Below are positions 1 to 8,444 of a stretch of 64,000 bases of DNA, in pieces. Where the stretch lies: contig CADAES010000004.1 in the NCBI GenBank assembly GCA_902786975.1, positions 1-64,000 of the forward strand, read 5' to 3'. Both the position numbers and the translations under genes were made by a program. A model generated the notes under the pieces. The model was not told where the DNA came from and did not search any database. It saw nothing but the letters and a program-made list of their open reading frames with translations. Each line of letters starts with the position of its first letter. The first letter of the stretch is position 1. Source of the DNA: an uncultured Ruminococcus sp. Its GTDB lineage: Bacteria > Bacillota > Clostridia > Oscillospirales > Ruminococcaceae.

Positions 1-98
1 CAGCACAGCGCATCTCTGTCATAGGTCTGTATGGACGTTCTGATATTCATAAAATTCGGTATCGTCATTTCTCTGATGACCTTACATAGTGCGTCCAT
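1..98 (-). CDS. Hypothetical protein, N-terminal fragment
   Basis: Only the first 32 codons are inside the window; the gene continues beyond its left edge. The ATG at 98 has a well spaced AGGAG on the minus strand at 106-110. The visible start reads MDALCKVIREMTIPNFMNIR and I do not recognise a family from it. The coding start is supported by the ribosome binding site and the open frame only. The structured element at 145-276 lies directly upstream in the same orientation, so it could act as its leader. Confidence 0.5.
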   Translation of the reverse strand, partial: MDALCKVIREMTIPNFMNIRTSIQTYDRDALC

Positions 99-144
99 AT
101 AAATTCTCCTCTTTTTTTATTTCCCCTATATATTTTCTTTCTTC

Positions 145-276
145 AATAAGGGGCATCGCCCCGTCATTCAAGCACGACCGGGCGTTAGCCCCTTAGGGTT
201 TCGGTCGGAGATTTATTCTCACCACCGAAAGACTAAGATGACCGCCGCCTAAGAGGCGGGGGACATAGGTCGTGGT
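145..276 (-). ncRNA. Structured RNA-like element, copy 1
   Basis: Read on the minus strand, this stretch aligns over nearly its whole length with 48760-48914 on the plus strand. A closing stem pairs 268-274 with 173-179 (CACGACC/GGTCGTG). Inside it are a CCGCC/GGCGG hairpin, a longer hairpin with a GAGA/TCTC inner stem, and a 3' hairpin GGGGC-GAT-GCCCC at 150-162. It begins 18 bases after the ABC ATPase stop and ends 47 bases before the next minus-strand start. It could be an untranslated leader, an independent small RNA, or the folded body of a small mobile element. I do not match it to a named family. Confidence 0.5.
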
Positions 277-293
277 TTTATTCTCTGGCTCCG

Positions 294-1031
294 TTATGAA
301 GCGATATGTTCCGATACAACGGTGGTCTTTACTATCTGTCCGGAGATTATATCGTCTACTGACTGTATCTGACCGTCTACGAGGTGAACGAGCTTTGAGC
401 CGTAGAGTGCTGCGGACTCGGAGTGTGTTACCTGTACGATGGTCTTGTTGTACTTGAGGTTGATCTCCTTGAACAGCTCCATGAGCTTTGTACCGGTCTT
501 GGTGTCAAGGTTTCCGATAGGCTCGTCAAGGAAGATTATCTTGGGGTCGAACACGAGTGCTCTTGCGATAGCTACTCTCTGCTGCTGACCGCCCGAAAGC
601 TCTCTCGGAGTGAGCTTTCTCTTGTTCTCCATTCCGATTATGCGCAGGCACTCGTCAAGTCTGTCCTTATACTCGCTTCTCTTCTTGCCTGCTATCATCA
701 GAGGCAGGGCGATGTTATCCTCTACGCTGAGGTTCGGAACGAGGTTATAGAACTGGAATACGAAGCCTACTTCCTCATTTCTCATTGCGCAAAGCTCCTT
801 GTCCTTGAGGGAACTGAGGTCAACGCCGTTGATGCTTACGCTTCCTCTGGTAGGCATATCAAGTCCGCCGAGCAGGTAAAGCAGAGTTGACTTTCCGCTT
901 CCCGAAGGTCCCATTATCGAGATGAACTCGCCTTCCTTTACCTCGAGGTCGATATCTTTAAGAACGTGTGATATCTCCTTGCCGTTTGTGAAGGATCTGT
1001 TTATCTTTACTGCTTCTATTACATTACTCAT
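294..1031 (-). CDS. ABC transporter ATP-binding protein, MacB/LolD type
   Basis: A 245-residue nucleotide-binding subunit of an FtsX-type exporter, working on the cytoplasmic face of the membrane. Walker A (GPSGSGKST) is at residues 41-49, the signature is LSGGQQQRV, and Walker B is IIFLDEP followed by IGNLD, typical of the LolD/MacB/BceA clade. The ATG at 1031 is chosen because it has AGAGGT at proper distance; an ATG eight codons earlier has no ribosome binding site. It lies just downstream of its permease with a 16-base gap, forming a two-gene operon. The substrate is unknown; members of the clade export peptides or drugs, or transmit force to wall enzymes. Confidence 0.9.
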   Translation of the reverse strand: MSNVIEAVKINRSFTNGKEISHVLKDIDLEVKEGEFISIMGPSGSGKSTLLYLLGGLDMPTRGSVSINGVDLSSLKDKELCAMRNEEVGFVFQFYNLVPNLSVEDNIALPLMIAGKKRSEYKDRLDECLRIIGMENKRKLTPRELSGGQQQRVAIARALVFDPKIIFLDEPIGNLDTKTGTKLMELFKEINLKYNKTIVQVTHSESAALYGSKLVHLVDGQIQSVDDIISGQIVKTTVVSEHIAS

Positions 1032-1047
1032 ATTTGTTACCTCTCTT

Positions 1048-3531
1048 TTATTCATACTTAAGTTCTGCTACTACGTTGAGCTTCTTGCTCTTTCTTACTG
1101 TTGAAAGTGTTGCGATGATAACTATTACCAGTGCAACTGCCGAGTATACCGGGAGCGACTTCCAATCAAATGATACGTCCATCGGAATATCTACAAACTT
1201 GAGCAGCTTTTCCATAATACCGTTTACCATTACCGAGAACGGAACAGCTATTGCAAGGCTCCAGAATACGCTTGTTATGCTCTCTGTGAGAACGAGTCCC
1301 TTGCGCTTTGATTTGTTCATTCCAACAGATGTCATAACTGCGAACTCTTTTCTTCTCTGCTGGAAGGAGATCGAGATGTTATTGAGAATGCCTATCGCTG
1401 TGATAACGAGTGCGAGATAAGAGAAGATCGAGAGGATACTGATGATCATCTGGTTGCTCTCAACATTCTGCTTCATCATGTCGTCTCTTGAAATGTAAGT
1501 AGCACCAACGCTGCTTATGATAGACTTGAACTGCTTTTCGACCTTGTCGGCATCTGCGCCCTTTGTGAGTCTGAAGTCGATGTTGTATGCTTCTGAGATG
1601 TTAAATGCCTTCATCATATCATCGGGCTTCATCAGGCAGATCCTGCCGTTGTTGTAAAGCTTGCTGTCGAATGTTCCGATGATGTTGAATGTTTCCTTCT
1701 TGCCGCCGATCTCTATCTCTATCTTATCGCCGACCTTCTTTTCTGTCTTTTTAGCAACTATATCGCCAAGGAGGATACCCTTGTCGGTATCGTTCTTATA
1801 CTTTGCATAGGTGTCCTTGTTCTCTGCCGAGTCAAGCTTGAAATACTGCATATACTCCGCATACTTATCGGGGTCTGCTGCGACCACATAGAAGATGTAA
1901 TCGTTTGACTTGGTATCAGCCATATACTGCGGTGTGATGCTGTCCTTATCGACGCCGTCTATCTTGGAGAGCTCATCGACTATAAATTCAGTAGTCGGTG
2001 TATCGGTGTTGCTCCTAAGGATACTGGATACTGTGAAATCCGAGTTGAGTTCTTCGTAGGCGGAAACCACGAGGTCTTTCATCGAGGCGCCTACGGAAAC
2101 TATTGCGAATACTGCTGAGAGGGAAACGATAAGCAGTGTTATATTTCCTCTGAGGAGCTTTGAAGACTTGATGTTGTTCATTGCAAGGAATGCTGTGGTG
2201 TTGCCTCTGAACAGCTTGGAGAGCAGTCCCGAAAGGACTTTGAGCAGCTTTCTTGACATCATTACTATTCCGAGGAATGCGCTGAAGAAGAGCAGTCCGC
2301 TCATATCTGTTGCCCACTGTCCGTTTGATACAAAGCCTGCTATTGCAAAGCCAAGGAGTACGCAGCCTGCGATAAATCTTACAGCGCCCTTCTTATGCTT
2401 TGTCTCGACTCTGTTAAGGATAACGTCCTTGACCTGGAGCTTCTTGATGCTTTTTGCAGGCATCCATGCAGAGCCTACGGAAAGGATAACTGCAAATGCA
2501 ACTGCTATTGCGATGTGGATAACGTTGATCTTAAGCGGCGGGTAGATGCCGTAGTCCTTCAGCGGTGCAAAGCTTCTTGTGAACATTGCAAGTGCGAACT
2601 CTCCGAGCACTGCGCCGAATATCGAACCGAGCACGCCGTAAAGTCCTGCCTCCATGAGGATTATGCGTTCGAGCTTGCTCCTTGTTGCGCCCTGGCTCAT
2701 AAATGTTCCCATAATGGGAAGTCTCTCTGTGATTATAAGTTTGAATGCTCCGCAGATGATGATAACGCATACGATGCAAACCAGTGCGAGCATTGCGTAA
2801 AGTCCGAGTGTCAGCGACTCTGTTCCGATCATTTCAATATCGAACAGTGCACTGGCCTTGACGTTTTCGTTGGCATCGTTGAAATCTGCTACAACGTCCT
2901 TTACCTTTGCGTCCTTGTCGGACATCTTAGCGGTCACTCTGTTGAACTTGCCCTGTGCGCCGAGCTTCTCGTCGAGGAACTCGTAAGGAACGACTGCCGA
3001 AAAATCCTTTTTCTTATCTGTATAGAACCTTCCGTCGTTTGAAGCGATACCGCTGACTGTGAACTCTATTGCCTTGCCGTCGATAGCGACCTTTATCTTG
3101 TCGCCCTTGCTGATCTTGTGATCTTTAGCTATACGGTCAGAAATAACGATCGTTGCTTCGTTTTTGTTTTCAAAGCTTCCTTCGATCATTTTGATATCGA
3201 GTTCTTTTCTTCCGTCAAGGCTTACATACTTGACTTCATCGTCATCGTTCATTATACCGGTTGCACCGAGGCAGCCCTTGAGATCTTCGATGCCCTTTGC
3301 GTTTATATCCTCTATCGCAAAGAACTTGTCATCAGTGTTTGAATGGATGCTGATATCCTGTCCCTCTGATGCGATCTTGTACGGCTGAACGTAGCTGTCA
3401 ACCACCGAATCGATAAGTCCGAGGCTCGCTACCAACAGAGCCACGCTTATCATTATTGAAAAGATCAGCAGAAAAAGTCTGCCTTTTCTCTCCAACATAT
3501 TTTTTGAAATGTACTTTAAGAATACTCCCAA
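1048..3531 (-). CDS. ABC transporter permease, FtsX-like, large
   Basis: An 827-residue membrane subunit that pairs with the ATPase immediately downstream. An N-terminal transmembrane helix (about residues 15-40) is followed by a large extracytoplasmic domain. A first FtsX helix cluster lies at about 240-365, more helices at about 385-430, a second extracytoplasmic domain follows, and a C-terminal FtsX cluster covers about 690-820. Two FtsX repeats in one chain is the usual plan for clostridial permeases of this class. The start is a TTG at 3531 with GGAGGAGA seven bases upstream; no ATG is nearby. No two-component system is adjacent, unlike bacitracin-type exporters. Confidence 0.88.
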   Translation of the reverse strand: MGVFLKYISKNMLERKGRLFLLIFSIMISVALLVASLGLIDSVVDSYVQPYKIASEGQDISIHSNTDDKFFAIEDINAKGIEDLKGCLGATGIMNDDDEVKYVSLDGRKELDIKMIEGSFENKNEATIVISDRIAKDHKISKGDKIKVAIDGKAIEFTVSGIASNDGRFYTDKKKDFSAVVPYEFLDEKLGAQGKFNRVTAKMSDKDAKVKDVVADFNDANENVKASALFDIEMIGTESLTLGLYAMLALVCIVCVIIICGAFKLIITERLPIMGTFMSQGATRSKLERIILMEAGLYGVLGSIFGAVLGEFALAMFTRSFAPLKDYGIYPPLKINVIHIAIAVAFAVILSVGSAWMPAKSIKKLQVKDVILNRVETKHKKGAVRFIAGCVLLGFAIAGFVSNGQWATDMSGLLFFSAFLGIVMMSRKLLKVLSGLLSKLFRGNTTAFLAMNNIKSSKLLRGNITLLIVSLSAVFAIVSVGASMKDLVVSAYEELNSDFTVSSILRSNTDTPTTEFIVDELSKIDGVDKDSITPQYMADTKSNDYIFYVVAADPDKYAEYMQYFKLDSAENKDTYAKYKNDTDKGILLGDIVAKKTEKKVGDKIEIEIGGKKETFNIIGTFDSKLYNNGRICLMKPDDMMKAFNISEAYNIDFRLTKGADADKVEKQFKSIISSVGATYISRDDMMKQNVESNQMIISILSIFSYLALVITAIGILNNISISFQQRRKEFAVMTSVGMNKSKRKGLVLTESITSVFWSLAIAVPFSVMVNGIMEKLLKFVDIPMDVSFDWKSLPVYSAVALVIVIIATLSTVRKSKKLNVVAELKYE

Positions 3532-3806
3532 AACTCTCTCCTCCGTTTCTTTTTTCTTTTGTTCTTCACTTCGTTTTTTGTTTTGTCTTAGCTCTGTAAG
3601 GATAATAACATATTATTTATTAAGAAATCCTTAAATGTTGAGAGTGCGTTGCTGCGGGGTTTTGTAGATCCGGCTGCCCACGGCTGCTGCATATTCATCT
3701 TTGTCTGTAATTAATGATAACAGCCGTTTCTGAAATAACTCTTAAATCAATTCTTAAAAATTTCTGACGGCAGGATCCGGATATCGAGCCGTGAAACACC
3801 AAAATA
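3532..3806. other. Divergent intergenic region, no gene
   Basis: This gap separates the minus-strand ABC permease from the plus-strand diguanylate cyclase. It holds a pyrimidine-rich stretch next to the permease start, an inverted repeat TTAAG-N5-CTTAA at 3620-3634, and a direct repeat TCTTAAA at 3740 and 3752. Such TTAAG repeats could be binding sites for an OmpR-type response regulator controlling the exporter, but that is only an inference. I see no clear promoter for the permease. Confidence 0.3.
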
Positions 3807-3835
3807 TTGACAATCCCGAGCATAAATGATATAAT
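3807..3835 (+). promoter_or_regulatory. Sigma-A promoter of the diguanylate cyclase gene
   Basis: TTGACA (3807-3812) and TATAAT (3830-3835) are both perfect consensus hexamers with a 17-base spacer. Transcription should start near 3842, which rules out any start codon before that point. Confidence 0.9.
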
Positions 3836-3872
3836 CAAACGGGGAATATATCGGAAAAAGAGGTCAGTCAAG

Positions 3873-5231
3873 GTGTCTATCTTCAGAAAAGTCAAGGAAA
3901 AAGGTATCCCTCTTCGGACAACGCATATCATTATGATAGTGCTGACGGCTATTGCGGCTTTTATTCTGCTGTTTGAAACGTTCCGCTTCTCAAACGCTTT
4001 TGACGATGTTTCGACAGCTACCGACAAGTATATCGAGCTTCAGAAGGACGCAAACGAGCTGATGAACGCTTCGGATTACCTCACGCAGGAGGTGCAGTGC
4101 TTCACTGTCACAGGCGAAAAGATATATATGAATCTGTATTTTGAGGAAGCCGACGAGAACAAGCACCGTGAGAAAGCCTTGGAGAAGCTTAAAAAAATTT
4201 CGGGCGAAAGCAAGGCGTACACGCTGCTGAGCAAGTCGATGTCTAATTCGCTGGAGCTTATGCAGACGGAATACTATGCGATGAAGCTGGTCGTTATAGC
4301 CCGTGAGATAGATTATGTTCCGAAGAAAGTAGAAAACGTACAGCTCACCGACGAGGACAGCGCTCTGAGCAGCGAGCTGAAAATGAAAAAGGCGCAGGAC
4401 CTTGTCCACAACACGGCTTATCACCGAAAGAAAGACCTTATCCGCAATAATATGGAACAGTGTCTGGCGGAGCTGGAAAAGCAGACCCACGGTGCGCAGG
4501 ACGAAGCCTACGACAAGCTGGACAGACAGGTGAACGCTATAAGGGTGCTGATATTCGTTCAGCTCGGTGCGATAATACTGATACTTGTGATGACGTCTGT
4601 GCTTATCATCTCGCCTATCCTCAGGGGCGTTCATATGATAAGTAAGGACGAACAGCTCCCCGTAAAAGGCTCTTACGAGTTCCGCTATCTCGCAATGACA
4701 TACAACAAGATGTACGACGCCTTTAAAAAGAGCATCGCAAGCCTTAACTACGACGCCTCTCACGACAAGCTCACTGGGCTTTACAACCGTGCGGGCTGCG
4801 ATATTCTGAGCAAGTCGATAGACCTCAAGACAACGGCTGTGCTTCTGGTGGACGCAGACAAGTTCAAGGAGATAAACGACACTCACGGTCACGCCGTCGG
4901 CGACAAGGTGCTGCAGAAGCTTGCGAGGGTGCTGAAAAAGACGTTCCGTTCGGAGGACTACATCTGCCGAATCGGCGGTGACGAGTTCGTTGTATTTATG
5001 ATGCACGTTTCGGAGGAGCTGAAGGATCTGATAAGGCTCAAAACCAAGCAGATAAACGATGCGCTTGCAGATACGTCTGACGATATACCGCCTATCTCGA
5101 CAAGCATAGGCGTTGCCTTCGGGCACAAAGAGCACAGCGTTTCGACTATGCTCAAACACGCAGACACGGCTCTTTACACCGTCAAGGCGGGCGGACGCAG
5201 CGGCTGCTGCTTCTACGAGGGTCATGTCTGA
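3873..5231 (+). CDS. Membrane-bound diguanylate cyclase (GGDEF)
   Basis: Makes cyclic di-GMP from two GTP. The 452-residue protein has a transmembrane helix at about residues 17-37, an extracellular, mostly helical sensor region to about 220, a second helix at about 222-246, and a C-terminal GGDEF domain. The catalytic GGDEF is intact at 368-372, and an RSED inhibitory I-site sits five residues before it, so product feedback is expected. No EAL domain is present. The start is the GTG at 3873 with AGAGG upstream; longer frames begin inside the promoter. The signal sensed is unknown. Confidence 0.92.
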   Translation: MSIFRKVKEKGIPLRTTHIIMIVLTAIAAFILLFETFRFSNAFDDVSTATDKYIELQKDANELMNASDYLTQEVQCFTVTGEKIYMNLYFEEADENKHREKALEKLKKISGESKAYTLLSKSMSNSLELMQTEYYAMKLVVIAREIDYVPKKVENVQLTDEDSALSSELKMKKAQDLVHNTAYHRKKDLIRNNMEQCLAELEKQTHGAQDEAYDKLDRQVNAIRVLIFVQLGAIILILVMTSVLIISPILRGVHMISKDEQLPVKGSYEFRYLAMTYNKMYDAFKKSIASLNYDASHDKLTGLYNRAGCDILSKSIDLKTTAVLLVDADKFKEINDTHGHAVGDKVLQKLARVLKKTFRSEDYICRIGGDEFVVFMMHVSEELKDLIRLKTKQINDALADTSDDIPPISTSIGVAFGHKEHSVSTMLKHADTALYTVKAGGRSGCCFYEGHV

Positions 5232-5331
5232 CGCACGACAGGCAAAATCATAGGCGTATACTTATCGATCGTCCCGCAGAAGGGTGACGTTTTTTGCTCA
5301 CCCGGAATATCGTTCAAAAGAGGTGACACGC

Positions 5332-6054
5332 ATGGAGATACTTGCTATCATAGTTTTTTCGCTGCTTGTGATGTACTATCTGTACGGCACATATATCTCC
5401 GCTGCTGCCATGTTCAACAAACGCCTGATATGGAGCCTGAGGGCTGCCTGCCTTATGCGGGTGATATCGTTCTTATTCGTGCTCGCAGGCGTGGGGCTGT
5501 TTATTGCGGCACACCTCAAGGAAGAGATAATAACCTATTCGTACAAAAACGGCATAGTCTATGAGCACAGCTCGTACGGCGACAAAGACACGACGCTGAT
5601 GATACTGTTTCTTATAGCCGCTGTGCTGGTGCTGGCTTCGATACCTCTTGACAGTGCGGGGCACGACAAACGCAAGCGCCGCATAAAGAACGCTGTGGTA
5701 TCGCTTATACTGTGCACTGCGGTCGTCGCTATCGCTATGGCAGTCGTTTTTGCGAATTATCACAACAGGCTCGGTGAGGACTACTCGCCGAAATTCTACC
5801 GCTGCGATTCGCCGGACAAGTCGCACAGCATAATTATTTGCGAGAGGACGCACAAAAACGATGGCTTCGGTGACATATTCCAGGTCAAGGATCAGCGTGC
5901 GGTCAAAATAGGTGAGTTCACCACCGACAACGCTTTCCGAAACGGCGGAAAGTACAGGATAGGCTGGGAAAAGAATCAGGTAACGGTCTTTTATTCATAC
6001 AACGAAAAGACCTCCGCAGTCAAAAAGGTGACGATGAAATTTGCCGAGATATAG
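5332..6054 (+). CDS. Hypothetical membrane protein, three helices
   Basis: A 240-residue protein I do not recognise. It has hydrophobic segments at about residues 2-25, 40-65 and 85-110, a short basic loop, another helix near 120-145 and a soluble C-terminal domain of roughly 90 residues. The ATG at 5332 is chosen because it follows AGAGGTG at good distance. It lies 100 bases after the diguanylate cyclase and 8 bases before the HAD gene, so it is probably cotranscribed with at least the latter. Nothing in the sequence indicates a catalytic activity. Confidence 0.75.
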   Translation: MEILAIIVFSLLVMYYLYGTYISAAAMFNKRLIWSLRAACLMRVISFLFVLAGVGLFIAAHLKEEIITYSYKNGIVYEHSSYGDKDTTLMILFLIAAVLVLASIPLDSAGHDKRKRRIKNAVVSLILCTAVVAIAMAVVFANYHNRLGEDYSPKFYRCDSPDKSHSIIICERTHKNDGFGDIFQVKDQRAVKIGEFTTDNAFRNGGKYRIGWEKNQVTVFYSYNEKTSAVKKVTMKFAEI

Positions 6055-6062
6055 GAGAAAAA

Positions 6063-6656
6063 ATGAACGTTATTTTCGATATCGGAATGGTACTGCTGGA
6101 TTTTTGCTTTGAGGACTTTGTGAGGACGCAGTTCGGCTTTGACGGCGAGACTGCGCAGACGGTCATTGACGCTATGTGGAAAAGCGGAGACTGGGGAGAG
6201 CTTGACAGAGGCGTGCTTTCGGACGAAGAGGTACTGCAAAGATTCATCTCGCACGCTCCCGACTGCGAAAGGCAGATAAGGCTCGTTTTCGCAAGGGTCG
6301 GCGAGTGCCCGAAGCTGCGTGAGTTTGCTGTCCCTATGATAAGACAGCTCAAAGCCGCCGGGCACAGGGTCTACTACCTTTCAAACTATTTTTCTTTTCT
6401 TATACATACAGCTCCGTGGGCGCTGGAGTTCACGCAGTATACCGACGGCGGGATATTCTCCTGCTTTGAGCATCTGACAAAGCCCGACAGACGGATATAC
6501 GAGCTGCTGTGTGAGCGCTACTCGCTCGACCCGAAAGAATGTGTTTTCATTGACGACACGCTCGCAAACGTAACAGCGGCGCAGGCGCTTTCAATGAAGG
6601 GGATACAGTACACGGGGCAGAGCAAGGACGAGCTTATCAGCCAGATAGAAAACTAA
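6063..6656 (+). CDS. HAD-superfamily hydrolase, YihX-like
   Basis: A 197-residue haloacid dehalogenase family phosphatase. Motif I is FDIGMVLLDF at residues 5-14, with the nucleophile Asp6 and Gly8 in place of the usual second Asp, as in YihX-type enzymes (DLGNV). The lysine motif is LTKPDRRIY and motif IV is FIDDTLANV. The YihX group dephosphorylates sugar phosphates such as glucose 1-phosphate; the substrate here is unknown. The ATG has GGAGA upstream, and the gene ends at a strong terminator at 6686-6720. Confidence 0.88.
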   Translation: MNVIFDIGMVLLDFCFEDFVRTQFGFDGETAQTVIDAMWKSGDWGELDRGVLSDEEVLQRFISHAPDCERQIRLVFARVGECPKLREFAVPMIRQLKAAGHRVYYLSNYFSFLIHTAPWALEFTQYTDGGIFSCFEHLTKPDRRIYELLCERYSLDPKECVFIDDTLANVTAAQALSMKGIQYTGQSKDELISQIEN

Positions 6657-6685
6657 AGACAAACGCCGTATTTATGCGGTTTTAA

Positions 6686-6720
6686 GGCTATGCGGAGGAA
6701 TGTTCCCGCATAGCCCTTTT
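6686..6720 (+). terminator. Intrinsic terminator after the HAD gene
   Basis: A perfect ten-base-pair stem (GGCTATGCGG with CCGCATAGCC) is followed by CTTTT. Confidence 0.88.
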
Positions 6721-6798
6721 GTTTGCTTTGATATACACAGGCGGAAAAACTCTTCCTGCCGTAACTTTTTCCTACAATGCTACAAACAATAACATTGA

Positions 6799-6851
6799 TG
6801 TATACAATGATATGTTGACATTACATTGTCGGCGGTTTATACTTGTATACA
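6799..6851 (+). promoter_or_regulatory. Promoter and probable operator of the XRE-AbrB gene
   Basis: TTGACA (6815-6820) and TATACT (6838-6843) have a 17-base spacer. The promoter is enclosed by a perfect inverted repeat, TGTATACAA at 6799-6807 and TTGTATACA at 6843-6851, with a nested pair ACAATG/CATTGT at 6804-6809 and 6824-6829. This placement suggests repression of the promoter, most simply by its own HTH product. Confidence 0.7.
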
Positions 6852-6871
6852 GAAAGCGAGGGGATACCGAA

Positions 6872-7294
6872 ATGGACAGTATCGATTTTTCAAGGCTTAA
6901 AATGTTCCGCACCAACAGCGGTCTTACGCAGGAGGAGGTTGCGGAGAGGATAGGCGTTTCAAGGCAGGCGGTCGCAAAGTGGGAAAGAGGAGAATCCGTC
7001 CCCGATATCGACAGCTGTATGAAGCTTGCAGAGCTTTACGGGACTACGGTGGATCTGCTGGTGAGAAACATCGGAAAGCAGATGCACACGGGCGACGGAA
7101 AGCACATTTTCGGGCTGACCCGTGTGAACTCAAAGGGACAGGTGACGCTCCCCTCAAGCTGCCGCAAGGTGTTTGGCATAAAGCCCGGCGACATCATGCT
7201 GGTGCTCGGCGACGAGGAAAAGGGCGGGATCGCTATGGTAAAGATGGGCGGCGGGTTCATGGATGAGCTCGGAAAGCTCGTCAGCAAAAAATAA
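6872..7294 (+). CDS. XRE HTH regulator with C-terminal AbrB/SpoVT-like domain
   Basis: A 140-residue protein joining two DNA-binding folds. Residues 5-60 form a Cro/CI helix-turn-helix, with GLTQEEVAERIGVSRQAVAKW as the recognition region. Residues about 85-128 match the AbrB/SpoVT/MazE swapped-hairpin fold (VNSKGQVTLPSSCRKVFGIKPGD). Joining the two is known in clostridial regulators but the targets are unknown. The ATG at 6872 is preceded by GAGGGG. The perfect inverted repeat around its own promoter suggests autoregulation. It is followed by a long non-coding repeat region, so it seems to be a single-gene unit. Confidence 0.88.
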   Translation: MDSIDFSRLKMFRTNSGLTQEEVAERIGVSRQAVAKWERGESVPDIDSCMKLAELYGTTVDLLVRNIGKQMHTGDGKHIFGLTRVNSKGQVTLPSSCRKVFGIKPGDIMLVLGDEEKGGIAMVKMGGGFMDELGKLVSKK

Positions 7295-7300
7295 AGCGGA

Positions 7301-7640
7301 ATCTATCGGCTGATAGTTGGGGGAAACCCTTTTGGAGAAGGGTTATCCCCCAAGCCCCCTTCCTAAACCTCTTAATATGTTTCGGACATATGGAGCAAGC
7401 CCCATATATAGAATAATTGAGAGTTCTCTCTTGAAAAGAATCTTTCTTCAAACTTCACTCTGAACCCTTGCTACTTTTTCGGTGTTAGGTGGCTTGTCCA
7501 CCTAATGCCGAAAAAGCATTAAAAGTTTTAGGGGTGGGTGTTTGATAACCGTCCTTACGGACGGTTGAGAGACAGAGTAACCGTTACCACGGTTACTCTC
7601 GAAAACGGCTTCGCCGTTTTTGCCTTTCTTCAAAAGGGTC
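7301..7640 (+). repeat. Composite hairpin-rich intergenic repeat, copy A
   Basis: This non-coding gap between the XRE-AbrB gene and the ABC exporter is a chain of short palindromes. At its left end a hairpin built on GGGGG...CCCCC leads into AAACCTCTTAAT, as in the copy near 34240. Further on are TAGGTGG/CCACCTA (about 7486-7504), ACCGTCC/GGACGGT, GTAACCGT-TACC-ACGGTTAC (about 7577-7596, also at 62411-62430) and AAAACGGC/GCCGTTTT, then GCCTTTCTTC. No coding potential is seen. Confidence 0.6.
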
Positions 7641-7712
7641 CTCCCCAACTGTTTCCCGAACATACTGCGATATATTCTGATTCATCGAAAAATTACAAGG
7701 AGTGAAACAAAG

Positions 7713-8444
7713 ATGCTTGCGGTAGAAACAAAAGGACTTACAAAAAGATACAAGGACCTGACGGCTGTTGACGGGCTCGATCTGAGCGTTGAGCAGGGTG
7801 AGCTTTTCTCTCTGCTGGGTGTCAACGGTGCAGGCAAAACAACAACGATAAGAATGCTTTGCTGTCTTTCCGACCCGACCGAGGGCGAGGCTTATGTTAT
7901 GGGCAAAAGCTGTACCTCCGAGAAGACGGAGGTAAAATCCCTCATAGGCATATCGCCCCAGGACACGGCCGTTTCAAACAGGCTGACGGTGAAGGAAAAC
8001 CTTATGTTCATGTGCAGGGTGTACGGCTTTGACAGGAAAAAGTCTGAGGAGCGCACCGCTGAACTAATTGAGACGTTCGGTATGCAGAAGGTGGAGAACT
8101 CCCGTGCAAAGACGCTTTCGGGAGGATGGAAAAGAAAGCTCTCGATAGCTATGGCGCTCATAGGCGAACCTAAGGTGCTGTTCCTTGACGAGCCTACGCT
8201 CGGGCTTGATGTGCTTGCACGCAGAGAGCTGTGGAGGACGATAGAGTCGCTCAAGGGAAAGATCACGATCATTCTTACAACGCATTACATGGAGGAAGCC
8301 GAGCAGCTTTCCGACCGCATCGCAATTATGATCGAGGGAAAGACGGCGGCGCTGGGCACTCTTTCGGAGATAGAAAAGATTTCGGGCGAAACAGGACTTG
8401 AAAACGCATTCGTTGCGATAGCAGAGGGGAGGATGCACAAATGA
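7713..8444 (+). CDS. ABC transporter ATP-binding protein, DrrA/ABC-2 type
   Basis: A 243-residue ATPase of the drug-export (DrrA/NatA-like) group. Walker A (GVNGAGKTT) is at residues 36-44, the signature reads LSGGWKRKLSIA, and Walker B is VLFLDEPTLGLD. It is shorter than DrrA itself and lacks a long C-terminal tail. The ATG at 7713 has AAGGAG nine bases upstream. Its end overlaps the permease gene by four bases (ATGA), so the two are translationally coupled. Substrate unknown. Confidence 0.92.
   Translation: MLAVETKGLTKRYKDLTAVDGLDLSVEQGELFSLLGVNGAGKTTTIRMLCCLSDPTEGEAYVMGKSCTSEKTEVKSLIGISPQDTAVSNRLTVKENLMFMCRVYGFDRKKSEERTAELIETFGMQKVENSRAKTLSGGWKRKLSIAMALIGEPKVLFLDEPTLGLDVLARRELWRTIESLKGKITIILTTHYMEEAEQLSDRIAIMIEGKTAALGTLSEIEKISGETGLENAFVAIAEGRMHK

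Noticed and set aside
3990-5225. Long minus-strand ORF opposite the diguanylate cyclase gene
   Set aside because: It mirrors the coding strand with low-complexity His/Val/Leu composition and has no family features.
7301-7640. CRISPR array at the palindrome-rich gap
   Set aside because: There are no regularly spaced identical repeats; the units are different hairpins.
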